Source: Verrucomicrobiota bacterium (GTDB lineage: Bacteria; Verrucomicrobiota; Verrucomicrobiia; Limisphaerales; PALSA-1396). Taken from it: a stretch of DNA of 64,000 nt. Under the pieces are notes generated by a model. That model saw nothing but the letters and a program-made list of their open reading frames with translations. It did no database searches and was not told the origin of the DNA. A program made the translations under genes and the position numbers. Positions 9,492 to 18,128 of the stretch are shown in pieces (position 1 is the stretch's first letter; every line of letters begins with the position of its first letter). Location: positions 23,372 to 87,371 of the forward strand of contig JACQFP010000077.1 of NCBI GenBank assembly GCA_016200005.1. Direction: 5' to 3'.

Positions 9492-9812
9492 ATGAAAACG
9501 CTCGACAAGAATGTGCTTGAGACTGTCACGCAAAGACTGGTGGCGGAATTCCAGCCCGAACAAGTCTGGCTTTACGGCTCGCACGCTTGGGGCAATCCGC
9601 ACGAAAGCAGCGACGTTGACCTTTTCGTCGTCGTGCCGCACAGCGAGGAGACGCCCATCCGCCGTTCGCAGCGCGCGCATCGTTGTTTGCGCGGCTTGCG
9701 GATGCCCAAAGACGTTTTGGTCGAAACCCGCCGGGAAGTGGATCGCGTCAAGGGACTCAAAACGTCGCTTGAAAACGCGATCTTGAGCCGAGGGCGGAGG
9801 CTCTATGGCTGA
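9492..9812 (+). CDS. MNT-type minimal nucleotidyltransferase (putative antitoxin)
   Basis: 106 aa. Nucleotidyltransferase core LYGSHAWG, then SSDVDLFVVV: the GS motif and paired metal-binding Asp residues of the pol-beta superfamily. In MntA-HepT type modules such proteins neutralise the HEPN partner by adding nucleotides to it. The gene overlaps the following HEPN gene by 8 bp. ATG at 9492 is preferred; a GTG one codon upstream is possible. The pair sits inside an otherwise lipoprotein-only operon, suggesting insertion. Confidence 0.85.
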   Translation: MKTLDKNVLETVTQRLVAEFQPEQVWLYGSHAWGNPHESSDVDLFVVVPHSEETPIRRSQRAHRCLRGLRMPKDVLVETRREVDRVKGLKTSLENAILSRGRRLYG

Positions 9813-10212
9813 CGCGCCCGCCCCTGATGCAAAGGCGTGGATGATCAAAGCTTGGCGCGACTTGGAGACCGCCCGCCGTGCGGCGACTGGTGAACCGCCC
9901 TTCTATGATGTGGCGGTTTATCATTGCCAGCAGGCGGCGGAGAAAGCCGTCAAAACCTTTCTCGTTCAGCATGGAAAACCGTACGAGAAAACCCACGACA
10001 TCGAAGTGCTGATTGACCTTGCAGGCGAGGTTGAAGCGAGTTTCAGCAAACTGGCCGACGACGCCGATGCGCTGACTCCCTACGCGACGAGGTTCCGTTA
10101 TCCCAACGCGACCTTCGCCGTCGAACCGCAGCCGGCCGAATACGCCGAAGCCGAGCAACACGCCCAGGCTGTTTACGATTTCGTTCTGAACCTGTTACCA
10201 AAGGGAGCATGA
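9805..10212 (+). CDS. HEPN-domain protein (putative toxin of MNT/HEPN pair)
   Basis: 135 aa, all-helical HEPN family. The diagnostic segment is VAVYHCQQAAEKAVKTFL, followed by KTHDIEVLIDLA and a C-terminal YATRFRYPNA, both usual in this family. I do not see a clear R-x4-6-H RNase motif, so ribonuclease activity is uncertain. The start overlaps the nucleotidyltransferase gene by 8 bp, consistent with co-translation as a toxin-antitoxin unit. Confidence 0.85.
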   Translation: MADAPAPDAKAWMIKAWRDLETARRAATGEPPFYDVAVYHCQQAAEKAVKTFLVQHGKPYEKTHDIEVLIDLAGEVEASFSKLADDADALTPYATRFRYPNATFAVEPQPAEYAEAEQHAQAVYDFVLNLLPKGA

Positions 10213-10214
10213 CC

Positions 10215-10295
10215 ATGAAGAAAAACAAAATCAAAGTCTGGGAAGACAACGCGGAAATCAAAAAGCAAGGGCTGGAAGACGCAGCGTATCGGTAG
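10215..10295 (+). pseudogene. Mini-ORF carrying a second copy of the lpoB C-terminus
   Basis: A 26-codon ORF, MKKNKIK followed by VWEDNAEIKKQGLEDAAYR, begins 2 bp after the HEPN stop with an SD-like AAGGGAGC. Its last 60 bases match the lpoB end (9387-9446) with five differences. Four are synonymous third-position changes and one swaps TAA for TAG. It looks like a drastically deleted lpoB paralogue (start codons joined to tail), or a recombination scar left by insertion of the MNT/HEPN pair. Whether the peptide is made is unknown. Confidence 0.7.
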
Positions 10296-10339
10296 GAGAA
10301 TAAGCTGCTGCAAATCAACTTAAATCGCTGGCAACGCTC

Positions 10340-10720
10340 GTGAAATTCAAGCGATCGAATGTAATCATTGCCGCGGTTGTTATCTTGCTCGGTGCATTGT
10401 GGATTCGAGGCTTTTGGTTTACCGAGGTATTTCACTCGAGCAAACGCAAGGAGCCGAATCGGGCCGCTTTGATTCAAATCCGTGCAGCCGTAAATGTCGG
10501 TGCGTCACATGCAGACGTTTTGGCAGCTTACTGGAGCAATCGCGCAGACGAACTCAAATTGTTCGCTGACAGGCCCACAGACTGGATCATTCAGATGCCT
10601 TTGGAATTTGGAGCAAGCGACTGGAAACTCTACATCGATTTCAAAGACGGGCGCGTGAACGCAGTCAAGGTCCGCACTTCTGACGGAGCAGCCAAAGATG
10701 GGCCGCCAGATAAGGAATAA
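10340..10720 (+). CDS. Membrane-anchored small protein
   Basis: 126 aa with a GTG start. One N-terminal transmembrane helix, NVIIAAVVILLGALWI (residues 7-22), is followed by a soluble domain containing IRAAVNVGASHADVLAAYW. No family recognised. It lies in the lpoB-region gene run, between the MNT/HEPN insertion and the COG3014-like gene, and may be part of the insertion. Confidence 0.5.
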   Translation: MKFKRSNVIIAAVVILLGALWIRGFWFTEVFHSSKRKEPNRAALIQIRAAVNVGASHADVLAAYWSNRADELKLFADRPTDWIIQMPLEFGASDWKLYIDFKDGRVNAVKVRTSDGAAKDGPPDKE

Positions 10721-10796
10721 GTGCCGCCGCCCGTCACTCCTTGCATCTGGTCAAGAACGCAGCCCGAATTGTTAATAATGTTTTCACGAATGAAGG

Positions 10797-10833
10797 GATT
10801 AACGCCAAGACACCAGGACGCCAAGACGCAGGA
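10797..10833. repeat. Octamer-type tandem array (ACGCCAAG)
   Basis: Units ACGCCAAG, ACACCAGG, ACGCCAAG and ACGC in tandem. A complementary, opposite-orientation relative (CGCCTTGGCGTCTTGGCGTT) is at about 51358-51377. A GCGGGCTGAAGCCCGC palindrome follows at about 10878-10895. Confidence 0.6.
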
Positions 10834-10910
10834 GCGCGGCGTTCACGCCGCTTCATCGTCCATTCGCTTTCGGACATTGAAGCGGGCTGAAGCCCGCGTT
10901 CCGGAAACAT

Positions 10911-11003
10911 TCAACATTCAACATTCAACATTCAACATCAGATTCCTGCATCGTTCACGCACCAGACCTTGGATGTTGAGCGTTGAATGTTGGATGTTGA
11001 ATG
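10911..11003. repeat. Heptamer inverted-repeat element (family B, CATTCAA)
   Basis: The left arm is four tandem CATTCAA heptamers (about 10911-10940). The right arm (about 10971-11003) is the complement in imperfect units GGATGTT, GAGCGTT, GAATGTT, GGATGTT, GAATGTT. The right arm supplies the start codon and first residues of the downstream lipoprotein's signal peptide. A perfect right arm would contain TGA in every frame; here a TTGGATG variant converts it to TGG. Confidence 0.85.
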
Positions 11004-12169
11004 TTCTCCTTTTGACCTCTCTGCTTTTCACCGGCTGCGCCACCACACCGCAGCACAACATCGCTTTGACCGGTGACATCATGGTGGATGGGCCGAAGAT
11101 GATCGCCGAAGGCCCGCCGCGCGACAAAGTCCTCTGGCAATACCGCACGGCCGCCGCCGCCATGCGTCGTGGCGATTTCGCGACCGCCAAGCCACTGCTG
11201 GATGACGCGTTGCTGACGCTCGGCGGGATTTACGGCAAGGACGCCGAGGCACGGAAGGCGCGCGGTTATTTCTCGCGTGAGGCGCGCAAGACATTCATCG
11301 GCGAGCCGTACGAGCGCAGCATGGCGTATTTTTATCGCGGCGTGATTTACTGGATGGACGGCGAACTGGACAACGCCCGCGCCTGTTTCCGCAGTGCCGA
11401 GTTCGAGGACAGCGACGCCGAGAGCAACGAATACAAAGGTGATTGGGTGTTGCCCGATTACCTCGACGGCCACGCCACGACCAAGCTCGCGGGCGACGGC
11501 TCGGACGCGTTCAAGCGCGCACAGGCCAGTGCCAAGAACATCAATCTGCCGCCATACAACCCAAAGGCAAATGTGCTGTTCATCCTGGAGTTTGGGCCGG
11601 GGCCGTTGAAGTATGCGAGCGGGCAATACGGCGAGGAACTGCGCTTCAGGACGCGCTCGTCGTCGATTGTCTCCGCGCGAATCAAAACCGGGAACATCAA
11701 TCAACTCGTCGCGCCGACGGACGACGTGAACTTTCAGGCGACGACGCGCGGCGGTCGAGTCATGGATCATGTCCTCGCGAACAAGGCGGTTTTCAAATCT
11801 GCCACGGACACCGCAGGCACGGCAGCCATCATCAGCGGCGCAGTCCTCGCCGGCTCGCAAGCCGGTCGGCACAACGCGGGACAGGAAGTCGGTCTGGGCC
11901 TGGTGCTCGCCGGCATTGCGAGCAAGATTATTTCCAGCAGCACCACGCCAGAGGCGGACACGCGCACTTGGGACAATCTTCCACAGTTCATCAGCTTTGC
12001 GGCCGTGCCATTGCCAGTGGGCCAGCACGCGGTAACCGTTGAGTTTCTTGACGCCAGTGGCAAGCCGGATGAAAAACTTTCCAAATTGATCAATGTCAAC
12101 GTCGCGACGACCGACCGTGACAAAGTCGTGTTCGTGAGCGACACTTCAACCACACCACAGACACAATGA
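10973..12169 (+). CDS. COG3014-like outer-membrane lipoprotein
   Basis: 398 aa from the ATG at 10973 (MLSVECWMLNVLLLTSLLFT, then GC). A second ATG at 10994 is possible. The lipobox is LFTGC. The start of the signal peptide is made of heptamer-repeat DNA (10971-11003). Mature protein: a helical, TPR-like part with MAYFYRGVIYWMDGELDNAR and FRSAEFEDSD, then NVLFILEFGPGPLKYASGQYG and a glycine-rich hydrophobic stretch around residues 280-320. This resembles COG3014 proteins found beside lpoB and ycfL. It ends with ATGA overlap into the next gene. Probable envelope function; mechanism unknown. Confidence 0.7.
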   Translation: MLSVECWMLNVLLLTSLLFTGCATTPQHNIALTGDIMVDGPKMIAEGPPRDKVLWQYRTAAAAMRRGDFATAKPLLDDALLTLGGIYGKDAEARKARGYFSREARKTFIGEPYERSMAYFYRGVIYWMDGELDNARACFRSAEFEDSDAESNEYKGDWVLPDYLDGHATTKLAGDGSDAFKRAQASAKNINLPPYNPKANVLFILEFGPGPLKYASGQYGEELRFRTRSSSIVSARIKTGNINQLVAPTDDVNFQATTRGGRVMDHVLANKAVFKSATDTAGTAAIISGAVLAGSQAGRHNAGQEVGLGLVLAGIASKIISSSTTPEADTRTWDNLPQFISFAAVPLPVGQHAVTVEFLDASGKPDEKLSKLINVNVATTDRDKVVFVSDTSTTPQTQ

Positions 12170-12738
12170 AAACGAATCATAGTAAACCAATGCAGCAAAC
12201 CGTTATGAACGATAAGACTCAAACGACCCCTCACCCCGCCCCTCTCCCCATCGGATGGGGAGAGAGTGGCCGGAGGTCGGGTGAGGGGAATGTTTCGGCA
12301 GCCTTCTCCATACTTGTCCCTTGCTGCCTTGCGCTGTTGGCAGCCGTCACTGCAACCTTGATCACCGGCTGCGAATCCACGCAGGACAAAGGACCGTATG
12401 TGCCGCAGCAGTCGAAAGCCCCGGCCTACGAAAGCACCGAGCCGGTTGTGCTGATGGATCCGGGCGTGCGGTATTCGCTCACGACGACGGGCCAACCGTT
12501 CGCGCAAACGCTGCCTGACGGCCGCCTGGAAGTGACCGTGCAACTCCGCAACCGCGAGAATCGACGCATCGAAGTGCAAGCCGGTTGCGTGTTCAAGGAC
12601 GTGAATGGCATCGCCACCGGCGACGAAACGCCGTGGCAGACTGTCATCCTGACGGAGAATGCCACCGAGCAGGTGAAGTTCGTTTCGTCAAACGATCAGG
12701 CGAAGAAATACACGGTCCGCGTGCGCCAGGCGCGGTAA
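12166..12738 (+). CDS. ycfL: YcfL-like (DUF1425) lipoprotein with element-derived leader
   Basis: 190 aa from the ATG at 12166, whose A overlaps the previous stop (ATGA). The C-terminal domain MDPGVRYSLTTTGQPFAQ, then LEVTVQLRNRENRRIEVQ and a WQTVILTENATEQVKFVS segment, fits the DUF1425/YcfL family, a neighbour of lpoB in enterobacteria. A hydrophobic stretch with lipobox LITGC begins about 45 residues in. Between start and signal sequence lies a palindromic element (12227-12288) read in frame as PHPAPLPIGWGESGRRSGEG. Such a long N-region is odd for a lipoprotein; the true start may be further in, or export may be impaired. Confidence 0.65.
   Translation: MKTNHSKPMQQTVMNDKTQTTPHPAPLPIGWGESGRRSGEGNVSAAFSILVPCCLALLAAVTATLITGCESTQDKGPYVPQQSKAPAYESTEPVVLMDPGVRYSLTTTGQPFAQTLPDGRLEVTVQLRNRENRRIEVQAGCVFKDVNGIATGDETPWQTVILTENATEQVKFVSSNDQAKKYTVRVRQAR
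12227..12288. repeat. Palindromic element in ycfL-like gene (family E, copy 2)
   Basis: Same nested palindrome as 3511-3570: CCCCTCACCC, CCTCTCCCCATC, GATGGGGAGAG and GGGTGAGGGG in order. It is in frame between the start codon and the signal peptide of the ycfL-like gene. Confidence 0.85.
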
Positions 12739-12910
12739 GCGTGACAGAGAAGCGTGACCAGTGATCAGGCCTCCGAGGTTTGGAGTTCGCTTTAGGCGGC
12801 AATTTGCAAATGCGCCCGGTGCGGTTGCCTGCTTCAAGAAAAATCTCGCCTCCACAGTTTTCCTGCCGCAACATCACGTCGAGTTTTTCAGCGGGCGAAT
12901 CCCGCGATGC

Positions 12911-13150
12911 ATGAAAGCCAAAATTGTCATCACGCCCAAGAAAGCGGTGGTCGATCCGCAGGGCAAAACCGTCCGCAACGCCCTCGAACACATGGGCTAC
13001 ACCGGCATCAACGCAGTCCACGTCGGCAAATATCTTGAAATCGAACTCAACGGTGCGGACAGGGAAACCGTGCGCAAACAACTCGACGAAGCATGCCACA
13101 AGTTTCTCAGCAATCCGGTGATTGAGGATTACCGGTTGGAAATTGAATGA
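12911..13150 (+). CDS. purS: Phosphoribosylformylglycinamidine synthase, PurS subunit
   Basis: 79 aa from the ATG at 12911 (MKAKIVITPKKAVVDPQGKT). It matches the small PurS family that links PurQ and PurL: GKTVRNALEHMGYTGINAVHVGKYLE near the middle and a C-terminal VIEDYRLEIE. PurS is required for ammonia channelling in three-subunit FGAM synthases, consistent with the short PurL at 18464. The open frame upstream of the ATG has no similarity to the family. purQ follows after 66 bp. Confidence 0.93.
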   Translation: MKAKIVITPKKAVVDPQGKTVRNALEHMGYTGINAVHVGKYLEIELNGADRETVRKQLDEACHKFLSNPVIEDYRLEIE

Positions 13151-13216
13151 AGACGTGAAGCGTGACACGTGAGTTAGGATTCCCGGTCACTTTTTACGCA
13201 TCAAACATCACGAGTA

Positions 13217-13930
13217 ATGAATTTTGCCGTCCTGCAATTCCCCGCCAGCAACTGCGACCAGGACGCCGTCCACGCGTTGCGCGATGTGCTCGGCCACTCG
13301 GCGCGCTACGTCTGGCACAAGGAAACCTCGCTCGGCGATGCCGATACCGTGATCGTGCCCGGCGGTTTCAGCTACGGTGATTACTTGCGCTGCGGCGCGA
13401 TTGCGCGGTTCAGTCCGGTGATGCAGGCGGTGCAGAAGTTTGCGGCTGACGGCGGGTTGGTGCTTGGCATCTGCAACGGCTTTCAAGTGTTGTGCGAAGC
13501 CGGGTTGTTGTCCGGCGCATTGATTCGCAATCGTTCGCTCCAGTTCCGCTGCGAACATGTTTTTTTGAAAACGCTCACGACCGATTCTCCGTTTACGTGC
13601 CAGATTCAGCCGGCCAAGCTGCTTAGGATTCCCATCGCGCATGGCGAAGGTTGTTACTTTGCCGACGACGAAACGCTGAACAAACTCAAGGCGAACAACC
13701 AAATTCTGTGGCAATACTGCAACGCGCAGGGCGAAGTGACCGAGCAATCGAACCCGAACGGCTCGCTGTGGAACATCGCCGGAATATGCAATGAGCGTCG
13801 AAACGTCGCCGGTTTGATGCCGCATCCGGAACGCGCGTGCGAGACGCTTCTTGGCAGCGACGATGGGCGTTTGATTTTCGAGAGCATGATTCACGCGCTG
13901 CACAGCAAACAGGTGGCGAAGGCCGCGTGA
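13217..13930 (+). CDS. purQ: Phosphoribosylformylglycinamidine synthase, glutaminase subunit
   Basis: 237 aa class I glutamine amidotransferase that supplies ammonia to Pur[18 protein letters not shown] and the nucleophile-elbow [15 protein letters not shown] contain the catalytic Cys. [11 protein letters not shown] and GLMPHPERA give the catalytic His/Glu pair. Starts [16 protein letters not shown], typical of PurQ. With PurS just upstream and PurL 4.5 kb downstream, it forms the FGAM synthase of de novo purine synthesis. Confidence 0.96.
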   Translation: MNFAVLQFPASNCDQDAVHALRDVLGHSARYVWHKETSLGDADTVIVPGGFSYGDYLRCGAIARFSPVMQAVQKFAADGGLVLGICNGFQVLCEAGLLSGALIRNRSLQFRCEHVFLKTLTTDSPFTCQIQPAKLLRIPIAHGEGCYFADDETLNKLKANNQILWQYCNAQGEVTEQSNPNGSLWNIAGICNERRNVAGLMPHPERACETLLGSDDGRLIFESMIHALHSKQVAKAA

Positions 13931-13962
13931 GATCGCACGAAGTTCGGTTGCGTCGCGAATCT

Positions 13963-15522
13963 TCAGTCCTTCTCTGGTGGTAAAGTCTTTACGTAAGCCC
14001 GCCAGAGGTTGAGTTCGACGTACAGCTCGAAGAAAACCTGCGGTCGCAGTTGAAAGTAACCGGCCATCAGATGCGTCTTGTCCGGCCGCTCGTCGAACTT
14101 CGCCTCGTATCCGGACGAAACCAGCATGATCGGCGCGATGGGGTCTTTGGGCATTTCATCCCACCAGCCGACTTTGTTAAACCGGCGCAAATACCAGGGC
14201 AACGGCCAATAGCTTTCCTGTGAGGAGATGACTTTGATGACGGTATCGTGCCCTTGCGGCGACACTCGGGCGATGGCTTCAATTTTGTTTATCAGTTCCA
14301 CGACGTTCGGCGAGGTCTGGGCATACACGTACGGATTGAATTGGCTGGCACAGTCAGGAAAACCGGCCCGCCACGCCTGCCAGCCGAGTTGTCCTGATGC
14401 GGCGAGGAGCACAGCGGCCGTCGTCCATTTCAACCCCGGCAATTTGCACGCGCGCAGCAACGCGATCGCGCCCACGCCCGCCAGCAATATCATGCCATAA
14501 AGAAAATTCAGCAGGCACCACGGCGTCTTGTAGGAAATCAGTGTGTAGCTCAGGGTCAGACCGGCGGTGTAAAAGGCGAGGACACGAACCAATGCCCCAT
14601 TGGTCTGGCCGAGCCAGCGGCGGGTGAGCGCGCAGACGAATCCAATCACGGCTAATCCCACGATCAATGCCTCCGTCCAAATCGGGCCGTTCGGGTAATG
14701 AAAGAATATCAGCCGGCGCAAATAAAAATCCCACGGATAAATGTGGGGCGATTCTCCACCGGCGCGATTAAGCCAGGGCAAATAAGTCCGCAGCGAATCC
14801 AGCGGGCCGCTGGCGTTGGTGAAGAATGAAGTGAACAACACCACTGAAACCAACAGCGCGACCACGAACGCAGCAGCAATGTGTTTGAAGTTCAAATGCC
14901 CTTTGATCTCGCTGCGGTGACCGTCCACCCAACGGCTCCAGAGCAAATTGCCGAGCACTGCCAGCACCAGGCAACCCGCGGACAAGACAAAGGTTTCTTT
15001 CGTCGCAAACATCAGTGCCAATCCGGCGCCCGCCAGCAGACACCAGCCAAGTGACTTCGTTTGCCAATATCGCCAGCCCGCGCCGAGCGTCAGCGCCGTG
15101 AAAAAAACCAGCAGCATCTCGTGGATGTAGTAGCGACTGTAAAAAACCATCGCCGGTGAAATGGCCGTGAGCGCGACAGCGCAAAGGGTTTCCGGTTTGC
15201 CCAAACCATCGGTGAGCAACAGAACCAACAGAATCAAACCGATCCCGAAGGCCACCGTCACGAGGCGGAAAGTTGATTCCGTAAAGTCATCGAAATTTCG
15301 CGCGGGCGACAGCCACGCCGCCGGTAGCGTTGCATAAGGCAACGTCGGGCCGTGGAATTCGTGTGGATCATATTTGTAGTCGTTGGTGACCCAGAGCGAG
15401 CGGAACTTCATCGCATTGAGGCCCTCATCGTTGTGCATGGGGCGACGATCCAACTGGGGTAGTCGAAACGCCAGCGCGAGGCAGATGAGCAGAAACAACC
15501 CCGGTGCAAACCACCGGTTCAT
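13963..15522 (-). CDS. Membrane glycosyltransferase, TIGR03663/Agl23-like (PMT fold)
   Basis: 519 aa with about 11 transmembrane segments. The first periplasmic loop has RPMHNDEGLNAMKF and YDPHEFHGPTLPY, where the acidic DE is the likely metal/base site of GT-C enzymes. RYYIHEMLLVFF in a later loop is also typical of this family. GT-C enzymes transfer sugars from polyprenyl-phosphate donors; acceptor unknown. The start overlaps the stop of the discoidin-like gene (ATGA at 15519-15522), so the two are co-translated. Confidence 0.8.
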   Translation of the reverse strand: MNRWFAPGLFLLICLALAFRLPQLDRRPMHNDEGLNAMKFRSLWVTNDYKYDPHEFHGPTLPYATLPAAWLSPARNFDDFTESTFRLVTVAFGIGLILLVLLLTDGLGKPETLCAVALTAISPAMVFYSRYYIHEMLLVFFTALTLGAGWRYWQTKSLGWCLLAGAGLALMFATKETFVLSAGCLVLAVLGNLLWSRWVDGHRSEIKGHLNFKHIAAAFVVALLVSVVLFTSFFTNASGPLDSLRTYLPWLNRAGGESPHIYPWDFYLRRLIFFHYPNGPIWTEALIVGLAVIGFVCALTRRWLGQTNGALVRVLAFYTAGLTLSYTLISYKTPWCLLNFLYGMILLAGVGAIALLRACKLPGLKWTTAAVLLAASGQLGWQAWRAGFPDCASQFNPYVYAQTSPNVVELINKIEAIARVSPQGHDTVIKVISSQESYWPLPWYLRRFNKVGWWDEMPKDPIAPIMLVSSGYEAKFDERPDKTHLMAGYFQLRPQVFFELYVELNLWRAYVKTLPPEKD

Positions 15523-16226
15523 TTCGCAGGCAGGGCGTACACTTCGATTTCGGTATAGGCGTTCAAGGCGTTGTCCGTGCTGCCCTTGGAGTACGTGCGG
15601 ACATAGCGGGCCTTGACTCCCTTCGCGTCGATCAATTTGCCTTCGTAGCCTTCAAAATATTCGCGGTCCGTGCCCACGCCTCGTTCGGAACTGTTGTCCT
15701 GATCGTTGTTGAAGATGGTTTGAACGCCGGTTTTGAATTCAGGGTCATCGGAAACCTGCACAATGACGTCGCGATAAACCACCGGCGACTTGTGCTCGTG
15801 CCAGATCAGGATGGCAAAAAGATTGTACTCCTCCTGCAAGTCAACTTGCACCCACTGCGTGCGCTTGCGCAACAGGACGACGTTCTCGTCGAACGCGTCC
15901 TTCTTCCCGTCGGTGATCTGTTTCAGTTCGCCGGTGATCGGATTGGGGTCGCTGCTCGTCACCGGTTTTCCCAGGGCGACATTCTTGACCCCTTTGGGCG
16001 CGAGAAAGGGCGGCCGCGGTTTGCCGGTCGGTTTCTCGGCAGTGGTGTCGGGCGGCATGTTTTTGGGTGTGCCCAGGTAACCGGCCGGGGGCAATTCCAG
16101 CGGGAGTGGCGCTAGATCACCCGGAGCATCTGCGGCCAAACTGACTGTGGCGCGGACGAATATCTGGAGTGTGAAAGCCGCACTAACCGCGAAAACCGAC
16201 GGCCATCGAAAGAAGTTTTTATTCAT
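15519..16226 (-). CDS. Secreted discoidin (F5/8 type C)-like protein
   Basis: 235 aa with an N-terminal signal sequence (residues about 8-32, ending SLAADA), a Pro-rich linker, then a discoidin-like beta-sandwich: NVALGKPVTSSDPNP, QITDGKKDAF, WVQVDLQEEYNLFAILIWHE, VQVSDDPEF and ARYVRTYSKGST. Such domains usually bind carbohydrate or lipid. The gene is coupled by ATGA overlap to the downstream glycosyltransferase, so a shared role in surface glycan handling is plausible. Confidence 0.8.
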   Translation of the reverse strand: MNKNFFRWPSVFAVSAAFTLQIFVRATVSLAADAPGDLAPLPLELPPAGYLGTPKNMPPDTTAEKPTGKPRPPFLAPKGVKNVALGKPVTSSDPNPITGELKQITDGKKDAFDENVVLLRKRTQWVQVDLQEEYNLFAILIWHEHKSPVVYRDVIVQVSDDPEFKTGVQTIFNNDQDNSSERGVGTDREYFEGYEGKLIDAKGVKARYVRTYSKGSTDNALNAYTEIEVYALPAK

Positions 16227-16427
16227 GTTTTGTGACGTTTAATCCAATCAGAGCGGACTAGTTACCAAATCCCACGGCTCAGGGCAAGCGGTTCGATTGG
16301 CCACCCGCAATCCCAACCCGCCCCGGGGTTTAACTGAGTCCGACGCGTAACCGGCTTGGTTTATTTGATCTAAATGAGGGATGAAATAGGACTTGAGTTG
16401 GGTCGCTGTCCGGGGTATTTCAAGCCC

Positions 16428-17834
16428 ATGAAAAAACAAGTCATCTCTTCTCCACAAAATCGTCGTACTTTCATCAAGTATTCCTCGTTGGCCATCGGAG
16501 CAGCCGCCCTCAGCGGTCCTTATCTGCTGCGAGGACAGAATTTAAACAGCAAGTTGAACATCGCCGCGATCGGCGCCGGCGGCAAAGGGTCGAGTGATAC
16601 CGACCACTGCTCCGGCGAGAACATCGTCGCCCTTTGCGACGTTGACCAAAACACACTTGATAAGCGCAAGGAGAAATATCCCAACGCGAAGTTGTTTCGA
16701 GACTATCGCAAGCTCTTGGCGGAAGCGAAAGGCATCGATGCAGTGACCGTGAGCACACCCGATCATCATCACGCAGCCGCGGCCATCATGGCGATGAAAC
16801 TCGGCAAGCATGTCTATTGTCAGAAGCCTTTGACTTACTCCGTTTATGAAGCGCGGATGATGGTGGAACATGCAAAAGCACACAAGGTTGTCACCCAGAT
16901 GGGCAATCAGGGCAGTTCGGAAAGCGGGCTGCGCCGCGCGGTGGAAGTCATTCAGGCGGGCGCCATTGGGCCAGTGCGGGAGATCCACGTCTGGTCGAAC
17001 CGTCCGGTCTGGCCGCAGGGCATTGACCGCCCGGAAGGTTCAGATCCGGTGCCGGAAAGCTTGGATTGGGATGTGTGGCTCGGCCCCGCGCCGGTCCGTC
17101 CTTATAAGAAGGACACCTATCATACGTTCAAATGGCGCGGGTGGCAGGACTTCGGCACCGGCGCATTGGGTGACATGGCTTGTCACACCGCCAACATGCC
17201 GTTCCGCGCGGTGAAGCTGGGATATCCCACCGAGGTCGAGGCCGAATCTTCTGGCATCAACAAGGAGACTTACCCCTTGAGTTCGAAGATCCGATTCCAA
17301 TTTCCCGAGCGCGAGGGTTTGCCGCCCGTCGCGTTCTGGTGGTATGACGGCGATCCGAACAATCCCAAGAGTTTCCGTCCGCATGGTGATCAGACCAAGG
17401 AAGTGGTGGACATGCTGGGCAAGCTGCCCGGCAGCGGCTGTCTGCTCATCGGCGACAAAGGCAAAATCTTTTCACCCGACGATTACGGTTCGCAATTCTT
17501 CATCAAGCTCAAGGATGACAAGGAATACATTTCCGGAACGAAGCACGAAGCCGTCGCGAACGTGGCGCAGACCATTCCTCGCAACACCCTCAGCCCGGAC
17601 ACCGACCGCCGTCATCATCTGGAATGGCTTGCGGCCATCAAGGCGGGCAAGCCGGAAATGTGCTTCTCGCGGTTCGCCATCGCGGGCTACCTCACCGAGA
17701 TCATCCTACTTGGATGCGTCGCGTTGCGCGCCGGCCAGAAGCTCGAATGGGACGGCCCGAAGATGAAAGCCAGGAACACGAAGGCAGCGGATCATTTCGT
17801 CCGCCGCGAGTTCCGCAAAGGCTGGAAACTCTGA
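16428..17834 (+). CDS. Tat-exported Gfo/Idh/MocA family oxidoreductase
   Basis: 468 aa starting MKKQVISSPQNRRTFIKYSS, whose RRTFIK motif and following hydrophobic AIGAAALSG indicate a twin-arginine signal. The Rossmann motif AAIGAGGKG is followed by VALCDVD and AVTVSTPDHHHAAAA. The usual EKP is QKP here (HVYCQKPLTYSV). The C-terminal half has WDVWLGPAPVRPY and GTGALGDMACHTANMPFRA, typical of planctomycete/verrucomicrobial members acting on sugars. Substrate unknown. A strong hairpin terminator follows at 17868-17901. Confidence 0.9.
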   Translation: MKKQVISSPQNRRTFIKYSSLAIGAAALSGPYLLRGQNLNSKLNIAAIGAGGKGSSDTDHCSGENIVALCDVDQNTLDKRKEKYPNAKLFRDYRKLLAEAKGIDAVTVSTPDHHHAAAAIMAMKLGKHVYCQKPLTYSVYEARMMVEHAKAHKVVTQMGNQGSSESGLRRAVEVIQAGAIGPVREIHVWSNRPVWPQGIDRPEGSDPVPESLDWDVWLGPAPVRPYKKDTYHTFKWRGWQDFGTGALGDMACHTANMPFRAVKLGYPTEVEAESSGINKETYPLSSKIRFQFPEREGLPPVAFWWYDGDPNNPKSFRPHGDQTKEVVDMLGKLPGSGCLLIGDKGKIFSPDDYGSQFFIKLKDDKEYISGTKHEAVANVAQTIPRNTLSPDTDRRHHLEWLAAIKAGKPEMCFSRFAIAGYLTEIILLGCVALRAGQKLEWDGPKMKARNTKAADHFVRREFRKGWKL

Positions 17835-17867
17835 TCGGCGCGATTCGATAAACAGATTGCCAACCAG

Positions 17868-17901
17868 GGGCGGCCGTGGGAAACGGCCGCCCTTGCTGTT
17901 T
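17868..17901 (+). terminator. Hairpin terminator after oxidoreductase
   Basis: Perfect 10-bp stem GGGCGGCCGT / ACGGCCGCCC with a GGGAA loop, followed by TTGCTGTTTG. The U tract is imperfect but the placement 33 bp after the stop suits a terminator. Confidence 0.7.
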
Positions 17902-18128
17902 GTCAGGCATGGGGCGTAGCGCTAGGGGCAAAAACAACTCGCCTACGACGACACCGTTGGTAGTTTTGTGCCGTGCGTCACAGCTATGACGCAGAATTAA
18001 TTGCAATCTGACTTTTGAAAATGCCCAACCCAAACCAAGCGACCGTCAAAAACAGGGAGGCATTATCTGTAGTCGCCGGTACCCCGCGCTCAAAAACAAA
18101 AACCGTCGCGCAAGCGGCGTAATTTCAG

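Noticed and set aside
12739..12910. Riboswitch or small RNA upstream of purS
   Set aside because: No conserved purine-riboswitch core or SRP/6S pattern could be recognised; only GCGTGAC-type repeats are visible.
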